This document shows, piece by piece, positions 32,133 through 56,500 of a DNA stretch of 57,500 bases; positions within the stretch are counted from its first letter, which is position 1; every line of letters starts with the position of its first letter. This stretch comes from Chromera velia. Lineage: Eukaryota; Sar; Chromeraceae. The notes under the pieces were generated by a model. It was not told where the DNA came from and made no database searches. It saw only the letters and a list, made by a program, of their open reading frames with translations. Position numbers and translations under genes: made by a program. The stretch is taken from the NCBI GenBank assembly GCA_018398765.1, contig JAHBMJ010000034.1:1-57500 (forward strand), given 5' to 3'.

Positions 32133-33856
32133 TGTTGTATGCCGCTGTATTGCGTCTCGCATGGACCTTGCGTTGGTCTCGGCATGTCCATCCTGGCTGT
32201 CCCGTTCGTGCCTGTACAGGCGGGGGCCACGGCATCTATTTCCGTTTGCAGAGGCGAAATGTATCCATTTATTCCTCTCTAGCCTCATGAAGCAGTCTGT
32301 TTCCTCTAGCCTGAACTGACAGTCTATGGACTCGGGTGCACTGTACATCTATAGCAACCGCTTACTCCCTGTATACAACATGGTAGCAGAGCTTGAAATC
32401 GACCTAGGGAAATAAAGTCTGAATCTTTTGGTTTTGCCTTCACACCTCAGGGAGGCTGTTGGTGTGATTTTTTTTCGGACCTGCTTGAGCCTTTTGTTTG
32501 TGTTTTTACTATCGCTAGCCACTACTAAAATTTGATCCTCCAATTCTTGATGTCGGAAGGGGGGGTAAGGCAAACACTGAGGATGATTTTGCCATTGAGA
32601 CTTTGGCTTGCCGTCTCCATCTGTTCTTGTAATTGTTGGAAGAGATGAAAGACGCATAGGCCAGATGCTAGGAACAAACTTTAAGTCAATGCCCCCCTGT
32701 AATTGCCTCTTGTCTGTCTTTGTCCTTTCCGATGTGGATCGATCTGGATGCGCCTGACGTGGGTTTATGCCTTTTGACCAACTAGTTCTGGTCAACGTCC
32801 ACCACTGATGACCATTCGGAGGACCTGCCTGGCACTGCCTGGAGATTTTGGCCACAAATATGACTTGCATTCTTGATCACCCTGATAACTCCTCCGTCTC
32901 CGACCAGACTAACAAGATTTTTCTCTGTGATGATGTGTCTCATTCCACCAAGTGAATCTTTTTGTGTTTGTCTTTGATAGGCAGGCTTCTTTTTGGTCTT
33001 GTCAGGTATTGTTTGTGTCTGTGCATGCCATTCCTCCTCTGACAGTTCCAGAAAAGTAAGCGAAACGCATCTTTCATCTCTTTCTTTTGTTGGCTAGAAA
33101 GAAACGTGAGGTGGTGGTATACCAGTCCTACTTCGATCCTTTGCCTTGTTGCCCTAATATCTGATCGTAGCAACGTTTGCTCTTTCACTTGGATTGGCGG
33201 AGGACAGTAAAAGAAAAGAAGAAGCACATGACACTGTGTCTGTCTCTCTAGATTGTCTCCTTTTACACACTCAATGCTCCTCTTTTCTCTGTTGTCCTTG
33301 CTCCTGGACGTACCTCCATACACCTGAATGGGTACAACGTGCAAGCATGTCCTTGTTTTTACCATCACTGTATCTCTCTTCTCTCATTTTCTCTCACACT
33401 TGCTAATAGAAGGCGTTTCCGCTTACCCCGCTGGCTGGTGGTTGAGAAGCAGTGGAGAGGGTAAAGGGAGGATGCAATGGCCGACCGCCTTTATTTTGAT
33501 GTCGTAAATGGCCTTGTTGCTTCATCTGCGTGACCTGAGTGTATCAACATTTGCGTTAGACACAGAGAGGAGGACTAATCGGAAGAAAAGGGCAAAGAAA
33601 AGGGAATCTATATTGCTTGCCGCTGTATTGTGTCTCGCATGGACCTTGCGTTGGTCTCGGCATGTTCGTCCTGGCTGTCCTGTTCATGCCTATACAGGCG
33701 GGGGCCACGGCATCTATTTCCGTTTGCGGAAGCGAAATGTATCCATTCATTCCTCTCTGGCCTCATGAAGCCATCTGTTTCCTCTAGCCTGAACTGACAG
33801 TCTATGGACTCAGATGCACCTATATATTCTCTGTATGTCTATAGCAACCGCTTATG
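32133..33856 (+). mobile_element. Small LTR retrotransposon (TRIM-like) with PBS and PPT
   Basis: The 5' LTR is 32133-32380 (248 bp), with inverted termini TGTTGTAT and ATACAACA. It is followed with no gap by TGGTAGCAGAGC (32381-32392), which fits a primer-binding site for initiator-Met tRNA. A purine tract (33581-33605) immediately precedes the 3' LTR, which starts at 33611 and is roughly 90% identical by eye. The 3' LTR stops at 33856, about 20 bp short, and abuts an inverted 5' LTR fragment (33857-33952). The 1.2 kb interior has no gag or pol frame. It is a non-autonomous element that was later rearranged. Confidence 0.75.
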
Positions 33857-33952
33857 TGGCCCCCGCCTATACAGGCACGAACGGGACAGCCAGGACGGAC
33901 ATGCCGAGACCAACGCAAGGTCCATGCAAGACGCAATACAGCGGCACGCAAC
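33857..33952 (-). repeat. Inverted third fragment of the LTR
   Basis: The reverse complement of this segment matches the first ~95 bp of the 32133-32380 LTR, starting from its TGTTG end. It joins directly to the truncated 3' LTR, which marks a rearrangement breakpoint. Confidence 0.8.
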
Positions 33953-34140
33953 AGAAGGCCTATTTTTTTTTTTTTTTAAATTTCAAGTGCCTCCAAAAAG
34001 AAAAGAATCACTTTTAACTCTGAAACTTACTTTTCTATGCACGCAAAATATGAACCTAACTTTTGACCCCCCCAAAAAAAAGAAAGAAAACAAGTTGCGG
34101 ACGCCTATTTTTTTTCTTTTTTTTTATGTGCGGCGCCTAG

Positions 34141-35832
34141 AATTGCCCAAACTTGGCTAGAGACTCGATCGGCTAAATTATTTACAAACCTTTATATTCT
34201 CTAGTATATTCTTTACTTATTTCAACTTGAATATTGTGCTAGATAGTGTGTTGTGAGTGAGTGAGTGAGTGAATGAATGAAAGGTTGGCTTTGCTAGGGT
34301 GGAGCCGTGCTCCCGGATGGAGCCGTACTCCCGGCAGCCCATGTATCAGAATGGCATGATACTGATCCATCGTTTCAGGCTGATTCGTAGGCCAATGCCA
34401 GTAGCTTGCTGCCGTTGATTCTATGGCCTGACGCATTCGTTTGATTCCATCCATACATTCATTGACTTCACAACATGGAATTTGCGCATCACCACCTACA
34501 TATATACACATGCGCGCGAAGATGAAACAATCGAATCGAAAGGACGAGGAGAAAAGAGAGTGACCACGCCTGCATGAGACAAAACAATCGACATGCATTT
34601 GAGGAAACAGAAAGAGGCAGAGCTAGAAGCAGAGCTGCATGAAGGACGCTTGAGACCCAACTCCTTTGGTTGGGGTCTGCAAGCAACTGCCTGGCTCTTT
34701 GCTGGATGGCTGCGACGACTCTTAGAGTGCTGTATTACCCCCCTGTCGCATTGTTCATGTCTCTACGTCCAAGAACAAAGACACGCTCTTCAATGCCAGC
34801 TGCGGTTTTTTCCCTTGGAATACCCGCTCGCCTGTGCGCTCTTCATTTTCAGATTCCCGACTTCCCTCTCAGTTTATTCAGGTGAGCATGCATGTGGGCG
34901 CATCTCTGTCTGCATTGGCATTGCTGTATGCTTCGCTCCACTCCTCTCCTTCTGATTGAGAAGAGAAGTGCAGCTGCTTCCAAAGCAAATGAAAGGATTC
35001 AACACAGACCAAAAAACAAACAACAGCCAAACAGACCAAGCCTGCCGCAAAGAGACCCAACGGCATCCAACCAAAGAACTCAAGTGCACTTGTGCTGCGC
35101 TCTCTTGCACTTTGTCACCCACGCACACAACACAAAAAGAAGGCGGGAGAGGTTCAAGTCAAATCAAAGGAGAGTGACCAAGAATCAGAAAAGAGAAAGA
35201 GAAGGGGAGAGGGGGAGAGAGGAAAGGAGGCGGGCATGAAACAATGAGGGGAGGAGAGACGAGAAAGAGAAAACTGCAAACAGACCAGCAGGACTGAACT
35301 TCAAACAGACAAGAGACACGGGAATTCTCCATGACTTCCCTCCATCAGCCCTCCATTCTCTCACTGAGAATCTTTTCATGTGGACGGATCCATCGGTATG
35401 GGCTGTGAAGGAGAGCATTCGCATTAGTCCTCCCTTCTTCAACTGAACAATCCCAGCATGATCGAGGCTCAACAAACAACCGCGAAGCCCCTCCCTCGCT
35501 CCTCATGCCCTCACCCAATACATTCTGCCCTCTGTCCTCTCCCTTTCCCTCCCATCTCAAATTAGGGTAAGACAACTCAAAGCCCTCGGCTCTCTCCAAC
35601 AAAACAAACAGACAAGCGGGCGGGCATCACGTCCCATCAAGTGCCCGCACGGGCGTTGTTGCACCCCGGCCCCCCACGAACCCCTCCCCCTTACCAAAAA
35701 CAGAACTGCAGGCTGCCCTGAAGGTCATCTTGACCTTCCTGCACTTTCTCTCGATCTCTCTTCTTCACTTTGCTTCTCTCCTTCTTCCCACACTCACAAT
35801 GAGAGCAAGGCACTCACTTGTCTCACCACACT
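34141..35832. other. Intergenic region, 3' flank of the ABCC gene
   Basis: Includes a GAGT run (34256-34275) and A/G-rich sequence near 35160-35230. Open frames up to 120 codons are present on both strands without recognisable domains. I see no gene. Confidence 0.5.
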
Positions 35833-48703
<12,871 letters not shown>

Positions 48704-49584
48704 CGTCTTGATCTCTCTCAGAAGGCAGTTCGAAGGATCTGAAGATGTGAAGTCGCAAATGCTGAAGCTCTCAAACGACAAGTCTGTGCACCTACACACG
48801 TGGACCTGCTCCTGACTTCTTCAGTTCCGAGAAGCGCGAAATTGTGATGGTCACGTCAGATGGTGAAGTGCAGGAAGAGGGTGAAAGTTGCGCGTTCATC
48901 TTCCCAGATCTTCCCAGCCGTCTCGTCAAATCCCGTCTTGCGGAAGGACGCGCTGTGTCAGCTAGAAAGGCGCATGCGGCCGCGGGTCAAGCGGGAATAT
49001 TGCAAACTCCGTGCGACCGTCGGAATCGCGCTCATTTGTGGTCCCATCTTTCTGTAAGAGCCCCACCTGGCAGCTGGTATATATATTGCCGGGGGCTTCA
49101 TGGATGCGCCAAACTGTGTGTGGTTGAGAGTGGGACCGACCCTGGTTCAATTAGAAGATGATGGAAGATGGGGAATATTGCGGAATGCTGTGCAGGATCG
49201 TGCAGGTCAACTGGTTGATTCAGAAGCAGGAGGATATGGCGATTAGACCTTTGTGTTGCGTATAGTGAAGCTGTAGACGATTGACTTATGTGTTTTCCAA
49301 GTGTTGTTCATCTCGTCTCCTCCCGTCTCTATATTCTTCTGTCCCTTTGTGCGACCTGTAGTCGACTCGGGGTTGTGAGTCCGTTGGGCCAGAAGGATGC
49401 GATCCTCCGCAGAACGGAGGTGCTCTCTTCGTTCAGCATTGCTTCTTTTCTGGTTCCCTTTCTTGTCCTCCGCTTTTTCCTTTTTCACGTACCCTTTCGG
49501 AACCAAATCGAGAAGGTCGAGGGACCCCTCCAGTCTTCATCTCTTGCTCGACCGGCCCGCTGCACTTGGACTCCTCGCGCATGA
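48704..49584. promoter_or_regulatory. Divergent intergenic region between ABCC and PPR genes
   Basis: The two genes start about 880 bp apart on opposite strands, so both promoters must lie here. I could not pick out a TATA box or initiator with confidence. ATATATAT at about 49079-49086 is the most TATA-like sequence. Confidence 0.45.
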
Positions 49585-52500
49585 ATGCGAAAGGTTAGTA
49601 GCTCGGGCTGCGTACTTGAAATCTGCCCAGAGAGGCTCAAGATATTATACCCCACTTTCCGTTTGTTTCTCATTTTCGTCACTCGTTCTATCCGCAGGCG
49701 GACGGAGCAGAGGGGCAACGCGCCGAGGAGTCGAAAGCGAAATGCATGGACGAAGGGCCAGGGCCCCCCTAAAACGGACGGCCGCCCCACTGTGAAGACA
49801 GCTGAAGAACTCTCACAGATATATAACGTTTCTATGCCCCGGTCCACGGAACGGGGAAGGCCGGAGTCTTTGAGGGGGGGGGGAAGCGAGTATCAGAGAC
49901 GGGATCTAGCGGGGCAGGTGAGCACGCGGGCGAGCAACAGAACAGGAAACTACTTTAAGAGCCTCAGACAGATCACACCAGATTCCCCCCCCCGTGGCAT
50001 ACCACCAGAGCAACGGAAAAAGCCCATCCCCTCCCCCCGTGCGAAATATCCCAAGCGCAGGGAATTGAAGGGGATGGAGAAACTAAAACTGGAACTTCCC
50101 AAAGAGGCACAGCAACTAGATAGTTTTCCTTCTGCCAGTGTCTCGTCTCTCGTGTCAGTGCTGGAGACTGCCGCGGCGTCGGGCAATCTCACGGCAGCTG
50201 CGCATTACATTTGGGAGGAGGGAAAAGGGGGGTTTGTGGGGAGCAGGGCAAAGTGGCGCAAGGCGAAAGTGCAGATGAGATCCGATATTGACGCTATCGC
50301 TATGCTGGCGCCTGGAAGGAAGGGTGCGCAGCTTGCATTGACCCTCTGGAGGGTCCTTTGCTGTGATGCTGCCGCGGAAGTCGGTCTGCGTCCCGCTGAG
50401 TCTGTTGCAGACGGCGCGATTCGATCGTGTATCAACGATCCGGCAGATCCTCTATGGAAGGAGGGGTTGGAGGTCTGGAGAGAGGCGCGGGGTGAGGGGC
50501 TTAGACTTGGGGTAAGCACCTGCGTTGCCTTACTAAAGGCGTTGAAGAATGCAAAGGGCGGTGGACGAGTGTCAGAAGCAGAGGCGGTTTTTGAGGAGAT
50601 GCGAAATATGTCCATGATCCGGGGGCCAGGGGGGGGGGCTGCGTACACTATCATGATTCGTATGTACCGTACAGTTGGTGATTGTGAGAAAGCGGAGGGA
50701 GCGTACCGACAGATGATAGAGGATGGGGTCCCTCCAAATGCGGCAGCTTTTAATATGCTGTTGAGGAGTTTTGTAGAGGGGGGGCGGTTACAGGATGTGT
50801 TTCGAATATTCAAGGAGATGAGAAAAATCGGTGTGCAGATCAAAGAAAGCCATTATTATGCTGTGAAAAGAGCAGCAGAGATGTCCAGTCGCCCGGGTAT
50901 GTCGAGTGTCCTGTTTGGTCTTTGGAAGGAGATGAGGTCAGCAAACATCGTTCCACGACGCACTTGGTATACGAGTGTGATTAACTCGCTATCCAAGGCG
51001 GAGGGTCCGTCTCGGCATCAGGAAGCGATGTTTGTTTTCAGAGACATGATTGCGAACAAGATCGAGCCGAATGTGGTCACGTACAACTGTCTGATCCCTT
51101 CGGTTGTTGCGGGACTTCGGTCACGTGACAGGTCGGGATGGCAGCACGCCCAGCTTCTGCTGTCCGACATGCAGAGTCGGGGAATTCCTCCTTCTTCCCG
51201 GACGTTTTCCGTTCTGTTCAATGTGCTTTACGCTGCAGATAAGCAGGTAAAAGGGAGGCAGGATAAGGCGTATCAGATATACGAGCAGGCGAAGAAGAAC
51301 GCCACCGTCATAGAGACCTGGGGCACCATTACTTTGAACTCTCTGCTAGTCTGTATGAAAGGATCTCGGGGGGTTCCCAGTCGTTTCGACGTCGCGACGG
51401 AAGTCTACGAGCTCATGAAAAACGGCTCCGAGATCCAGAAACCGAACTGTGTGACGTACAGCCTGATGATGAAACTCGCTGCACAGTCAGGAAACGAGAC
51501 GGATGCAGCGCAAGTGTTGTCTTTCTTTGAAGAGATGAAGAAGGATGGTATCACCCCTGACATGAACTCATACATCAATTTGATGTCTACACAGGTTGGG
51601 ACCGGCGTGTTGAAATTGTTGAAAGAGATGAAGGAGACGGGGGTGCAACCGAGTTTGAAAGTGTACAACACTGCCATTTGGGCCCTTTCGGATGGTCAAG
51701 TTCAATCGAGTGACGCCGATGCTGCTGTAACCATCATGCGAATGATCAAGCACGATGGGATGCACCCGTCTACTTTGACCTACAATGGCATGATCAAAAT
51801 GTTCTTGAAGGCCAAACGCCCCGATGAAGCGTGGTCGTTGTTTGAGGAGATGAGAGAGGAGGGGAGGGTACAGATGACGGCCGAAACGTTCAAATTTGCC
51901 ACCGCGGCATTTATAAGGAAATCCGATGCCAATAGCTCCTCCTGGAGGGGTGCACTGCAGCTTCTTGAATCCTATCGAGCTGCAGAGATGGCTGTTGACC
52001 CGATACAGAGGCAGACGAGCACGTATATTTACGACAGGGTTTTGGAGGCAATGTCGAAAGGGTTAAATGAGTTCGGGGTTGTCCCCTGGGAGAGGGCAAT
52101 GGCTTTGTTTAACGAGATGGAATCTTCTGGTATTCGTGTGTCTCCCGTCTCCTTTTCCTTTGTGACATACGCAGTCGCCAGAGCTCCGGGGGGAAGTCAA
52201 TGGCGTCGTGCTGTGTCGTTCTTGAATGAAATGTCTCGACGAAAATTCCAGCCTTTCGATTTTGTGGTGGATGGGTTGATGGCTTCTGCTTTGGAAGCGG
52301 GTGGGGATGCTTTGTTTGAGGTAGTTGATGTTTTGGAGAAAGTAGAAAAGTTGGGGATGCGGGCGTCTGAGAAGAAGGACGGGAAGATGAGTGTATGCTT
52401 GGACCCTGTGCTGAGTTCGAAACTTCTTGTACAGCTTTGTGGGAAGGGAGGAGGGGAAGAGACGCAGTCAAGCGCAGGTGCCAGTCACCGTACGATCGCG

Positions 52501-52611
52501 CAGCGTTTTTTGGTGTTGCTAGAGAAATGGATAGTGCCTCTGACGACAGAGGGGAGCAGAGCGGTTTCTCGATTTGGACTTGTGAGTCAGCAGAAGGGGT
52601 CCGATGCATAG
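49585..52611 (+). CDS. Pentatricopeptide-repeat (PPR) protein, 1008 aa
   Basis: A single long frame ending in TAG. The first ~80 residues are basic and Ser-rich with a hydrophobic patch, compatible with organelle targeting, followed by a disordered basic stretch (to about residue 180). From about residue 190, and most clearly from 350 to 900, at least twelve 35-residue PPR motifs follow. Examples are AYTIMIRMYRTVGDCEKAEGAYRQMIEDGVPPN, VTYNCLIPSVV, YSLMMKLAAQSGNETDAAQVLSFFEEM, YNTAIWALSDG and TYNGMIKMFLKAKRPDEAWSLFEEM. PPR proteins bind organellar RNA and act in processing, editing, stability or translation. Motifs are mostly P-type; I see no DYW or SMR domain. A GTTAGT..CCGCAG pair (49594-49698) could be an intron but does not keep frame from either nearby ATG, so I keep the continuous frame. 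The exact start is uncertain. Confidence 0.92.
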   Translation: MRKVSSSGCVLEICPERLKILYPTFRLFLIFVTRSIRRRTEQRGNAPRSRKRNAWTKGQGPPKTDGRPTVKTAEELSQIYNVSMPRSTERGRPESLRGGGSEYQRRDLAGQVSTRASNRTGNYFKSLRQITPDSPPRGIPPEQRKKPIPSPRAKYPKRRELKGMEKLKLELPKEAQQLDSFPSASVSSLVSVLETAAASGNLTAAAHYIWEEGKGGFVGSRAKWRKAKVQMRSDIDAIAMLAPGRKGAQLALTLWRVLCCDAAAEVGLRPAESVADGAIRSCINDPADPLWKEGLEVWREARGEGLRLGVSTCVALLKALKNAKGGGRVSEAEAVFEEMRNMSMIRGPGGGAAYTIMIRMYRTVGDCEKAEGAYRQMIEDGVPPNAAAFNMLLRSFVEGGRLQDVFRIFKEMRKIGVQIKESHYYAVKRAAEMSSRPGMSSVLFGLWKEMRSANIVPRRTWYTSVINSLSKAEGPSRHQEAMFVFRDMIANKIEPNVVTYNCLIPSVVAGLRSRDRSGWQHAQLLLSDMQSRGIPPSSRTFSVLFNVLYAADKQVKGRQDKAYQIYEQAKKNATVIETWGTITLNSLLVCMKGSRGVPSRFDVATEVYELMKNGSEIQKPNCVTYSLMMKLAAQSGNETDAAQVLSFFEEMKKDGITPDMNSYINLMSTQVGTGVLKLLKEMKETGVQPSLKVYNTAIWALSDGQVQSSDADAAVTIMRMIKHDGMHPSTLTYNGMIKMFLKAKRPDEAWSLFEEMREEGRVQMTAETFKFATAAFIRKSDANSSSWRGALQLLESYRAAEMAVDPIQRQTSTYIYDRVLEAMSKGLNEFGVVPWERAMALFNEMESSGIRVSPVSFSFVTYAVARAPGGSQWRRAVSFLNEMSRRKFQPFDFVVDGLMASALEAGGDALFEVVDVLEKVEKLGMRASEKKDGKMSVCLDPVLSSKLLVQLCGKGGGEETQSSAGASHRTIAQRFLVLLEKWIVPLTTEGSRAVSRFGLVSQQKGSDA

Positions 52612-53517
52612 ATGTGTCAGAAGTCTCTTGAAAGTTGAAAGAAAGGACTCCTTTGATTTGTCGTCCGTCTATAGTATTTTAAGCATGATTTAATTCATGC
52701 GTAAAGCCGTGCATGGGAAGCCAGCTTTAAAATCTTGATTGATGAACGTAACTGCTATACAGCGTAGGCCCTGCCTCTAGCCCTGCATTCAAATTGATTC
52801 AAAAAATAAATTTGGGCTGATAGTGATAGTGATTTAATTGGGATGCATTTGAGATCCGTTCCTAGCATGTCTTGTACGAAATAGATTTCTAGATAGATTT
52901 AAATTTTCAAACTTTTGAAACACATCATCTAGCACATCATTTAAACATCATCTGATACCTACTCACTGGCAGGCTAGTCTAGTGATTAGTACCTAGTCTG
53001 TTATAAATACTAGGAGCAACGCCTAGTCAAACGTACGTTAAATAATTGATATTGGCCAGAGTCTATACGACTTACCGGCTTTAACCCCATACATCATCAA
53101 CATCATCATCATCATCATCACTATCCTAGATACTATTAAAACATAAAAATTACAATGACGTTCATCATAATAGCATATTTTGTTATTCAACTACAGCTAC
53201 AGCCTCAGCGATGAAACTTTTATATACCAAAATTTCACTTTAATAGAGTTTTGCCTAGAGTGTTACTTGTGAATATATATATTTACAATTAATTAAAAGA
53301 TTATTTTGAATATTATTACTATAAGGCGATGTGAGGGACAAAATTAAAAATTCAAGGGAATGTCTTGACTTACAACCTCAATTTATACCTAGACTGCAGC
53401 CTATATACTAAATAGACTTATACGTCTCATTTCACCATGCACACACAAGAAATTGTTAAGAATGTCGGTTTTCTTTTTTTTATCCAAGCTTTTCAAATGT
53501 AAACGGGTTAGTTGTGT
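52612..53517. other. AT-rich intergenic DNA
   Basis: Tail-to-tail spacer between the PPR gene and the MATH-MYND gene. It has an (ATC)n run at about 53092-53120 and otherwise nothing recognisable. Confidence 0.55.
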
Positions 53518-56500
53518 TTAGTTGTGTTCTTCTTCCACAATTGGATGACAATATGGTCTGTGCGCCCTCCAATGTTTTGTTTGACACTCTTTTAAGCAGT
53601 ATTTTACCGCCAGACACCTCATACATCTCTTTAAAGTTCTATCAAGTTGCTGATCTGGAACACCGCAAGAAGCACAACTCTCTTCTTCTTCCTCTTCCTC
53701 TTCCTCTTGCTCTTGCTCTCCCTCTTCCTCTTCCTCTTCTTCTTCCTCTTCCTCCTCCTCCTCCTCCTCCTCTTCCTCTTCCTCTTCCTCTTCCTCTTCC
53801 TCTTCCTCCTCTTCCTCCTCTTCCTCCTCTTCCTCCTCTTCCTCCTCTTCCTCCTCTTCCTCCTGTTCCTCCTCTTCCTCTTCTTCCTCTTCACTCGCAC
53901 TACTGCCTTCCATTTCTCTCACAGATGAACTCGCATTTGTGCCCTCTTCGGAGAGACTCCCACTCTCTCTGTCTTCCTTTTTCGCCGCATAAACAAAAAT
54001 TTTAAAAGACTTCAACCGAGAAACCCAGCAGAAAATTGAGAAGCGACTCCGGGCAGAAGAATCTTCCGAGATCGTCGTACAAGTCGGTCTCCTCTCTTCC
54101 TCTTCTTCCTTCTTTTCGTCCTCCTCCTCGGTGCTTCCGGAGTCCAAAAGGGGTGATCCTGTTGTTGAAGGAACTGACTGTGACTGTGCCTGTTGGGCTG
54201 CTTCTCGTTTTTTTGCCTTTTGCCGCTCTCTGCTCAGCTGGCTCCGTGTCTGAGCCACCTCCTGTATTGCTCTCCTCCCCGCAGCTGCTGCTGCCTCTGC
54301 CCTCCTCCACCGTCGAAGGAGCACACAAGACACATGCCACAGAAACCAACAACCCAGAAAACAAATGAGGAGGCAGAAAAGCACATCTGTCCAGTACCAT
54401 CGACGTTTCTTCACAACTTCTGACAAAACGTTCACTCGTGCACGCACAATTGCTTCGTCGGACGGTCCCAAAAAGCCCTTCTCGCGCGTCAGCTGCACAC
54501 ATGCAACCACGCAATGCAGGAAGTAAGTCCGACGTCCAGCAATTAAAAAAAAAAAAAACCTTGGAAGAAGGCCATCAGAAAGACCTTCTGGATCACTTCC
54601 CGACTTTGCACAAATGGAAGAAAGGGAACCCAGGCCATTGACAGGATTGCACCCCCCTGCCGTAACGGCTATTCACTGTGCATGGACGTGATTCAATGCC
54701 GGCATTACTTTCGACTCTCCCTACTACCGACTGACGTTACCCTTCCGGATAAATTCGCCCCATCCGAAAGTATCGCGCTTTTTCCGAAAAGTGAATCTGT
54801 CCCATCTCTCTACCGACAACCTGCAAAACAACACATTCGCACCATCAGCCTCAGACCAAAGAAAATCTTCCATGTATGCAAGTGGGATCAGAAACCTTCA
54901 TCGGGCTGAGTGGGAATTCTCCAATATACCAAAAAGTATCTCCTAATTGCCTGTGCAGACCTTTACCCTGCCCCTCAATCTGGACTTGTTGAGTCGATTC
55001 AGCTGGAATTGATTGACGATCGAAGCATTTGTCTTGACGCGATAAAAAGAGGAGCGAACCAAAACAATACAAAAACACTCCCACTCCCTTTGCTCTCGCG
55101 TCTCTCACTCACCCACTTACAACACGGCACTCACCCTTCGTCGTTGAAGTTTACAAGTTCAATCTGATATTCGGTCTCGACTTCCCAGCGGACCCATCTT
55201 TTGGGAACTTTTGCTTCTAGGAAGACGGTCATTGCGCCTGCGTCCTCTTTCACTTCCCCCGATGGGTAGATGAGCAAGCTGAAGTCGACGTTTCCTCCCA
55301 CACGCTTTGTCTGACAATAAATAGGGAACGCAGATAGATACATGAATGGAAAATTAATGGAATCCGAGTGTGAATCAATCACGAGAGGGGGTCACTTTCT
55401 TGTACTTCCTTGGTGCTTGGTTTGGAATTTCAGACTTAGTCTCTCCTGCCCTTACGCTGCCGGCTCTTTGACTGTGGGCTTTTCTCAAACAGACTCCTTC
55501 CTTGATTGGAAAGGGAAGGAAGAAAAGGCAACTAAACAGAGCGTTCTGCAAGGCGACTTCGTTACTGCTACATCGATTTGTTCCCTCCAAAAGTGCCTCC
55601 ACTACCTCACTTGGTCTAGCGGCCTGTGGTGGAATTTGGGCCCTCCATTTTTATTTCTTTCTCAGACTTTCTTCGTTGAGTCGCATAGTCACTTATCTAG
55701 TCACTCCCTTGCGCGTATCTCCTATGCTCCCATCACAAGCTCCCTGACGCACGCACACAAACACTCAATGCAAAGCGTTGCCTCCGGGAACTGACTGGAC
55801 TCTTGACGTAGTGGCCCATTGGCATGGATGCAAAGTTGTAAGGGAAATCCTCCAGGACGAACTCAATCTGCGTATGTGGATGCAATTGTAGAGGCGTGAA
55901 GAAGCAGACAAGCAGGCAGGGAGGCGGAGAGACAAAGAAACATTCAGGCTGATAGACAGAGAGATACCTTTTTGCGGACGTCTTTTGTTTCCCTCTTCTC
56001 AATCCCCACTGTCTAGCTCCTTTTTTGTTTCATTTTTTTCCTTCTCTATGTCTCTTTCTTCTTGCTTTAAGAACGAACTGACTGACTGACTGACTGACTG
56101 ACTAACTGACTGACTGACATGTCAGCGAGCCAGACGGCCTTCAAACCGTACGTCTTCTGACTGACTTCCAGAACGTATCATATCATACCTCCCTCCCCAC
56201 CTCACCTCATGGGCTGATTCAAATTTGGGGGGAATCTTCTTATCCGTTTTTTTGTTCTTCTTCCGGATCTTCAGCTCGCTTCCGTCTTCCGGTGTCTCTA
56301 CGTTCTCAGGAGGAAACTCTTCTGAAATGACTTGCACCTCCGCTCGCAAGGTCAGCTCATTCGACGGCCCCAGAAAGCCCTGTGCGCGCGTCAACTGCAG
56401 ACTCGGTGCGTCAGTCAAGCAGACAAGGTAAGCCCGAGTGGGGGTAAGAAAGTGTGATACTCAAAGCGAAAAGAAAAAGAGACGACAGGGTTTGCGTTCG

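Larger units (their letters stand above)
32075..34140. mobile_element. TIR element with perfect 8 bp target-site duplication (hAT-like)
   Basis: The element starts CTAGGCGCCG at 32075 and ends CGGCGCCTAG at 34140. The two ends are inverted repeats of about 35-40 bp that continue through CACATA into an A-run broken by a G; the left copy carries a 10 bp duplication (CTAGGCGCCG twice). AATTGCCC flanks both sides exactly (32067-32074 and 34141-34148). An 8 bp duplication points to hAT or a related superfamily, though the terminal bases are not the hAT consensus. There is no transposase frame, so it is non-autonomous. It contains the small LTR element annotated separately. Confidence 0.78.

Noticed and set aside
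32349..33368. Minus-strand frames inside the TIR element as transposase
   Set aside because: No DDE, hAT dimerisation or zinc-finger motif is visible.
49594..49698. Intron at the start of the PPR gene (GTTAGT..CCGCAG)
   Set aside because: Splicing from either nearby ATG leads to a wrong frame and early stop, while the unspliced frame is open.
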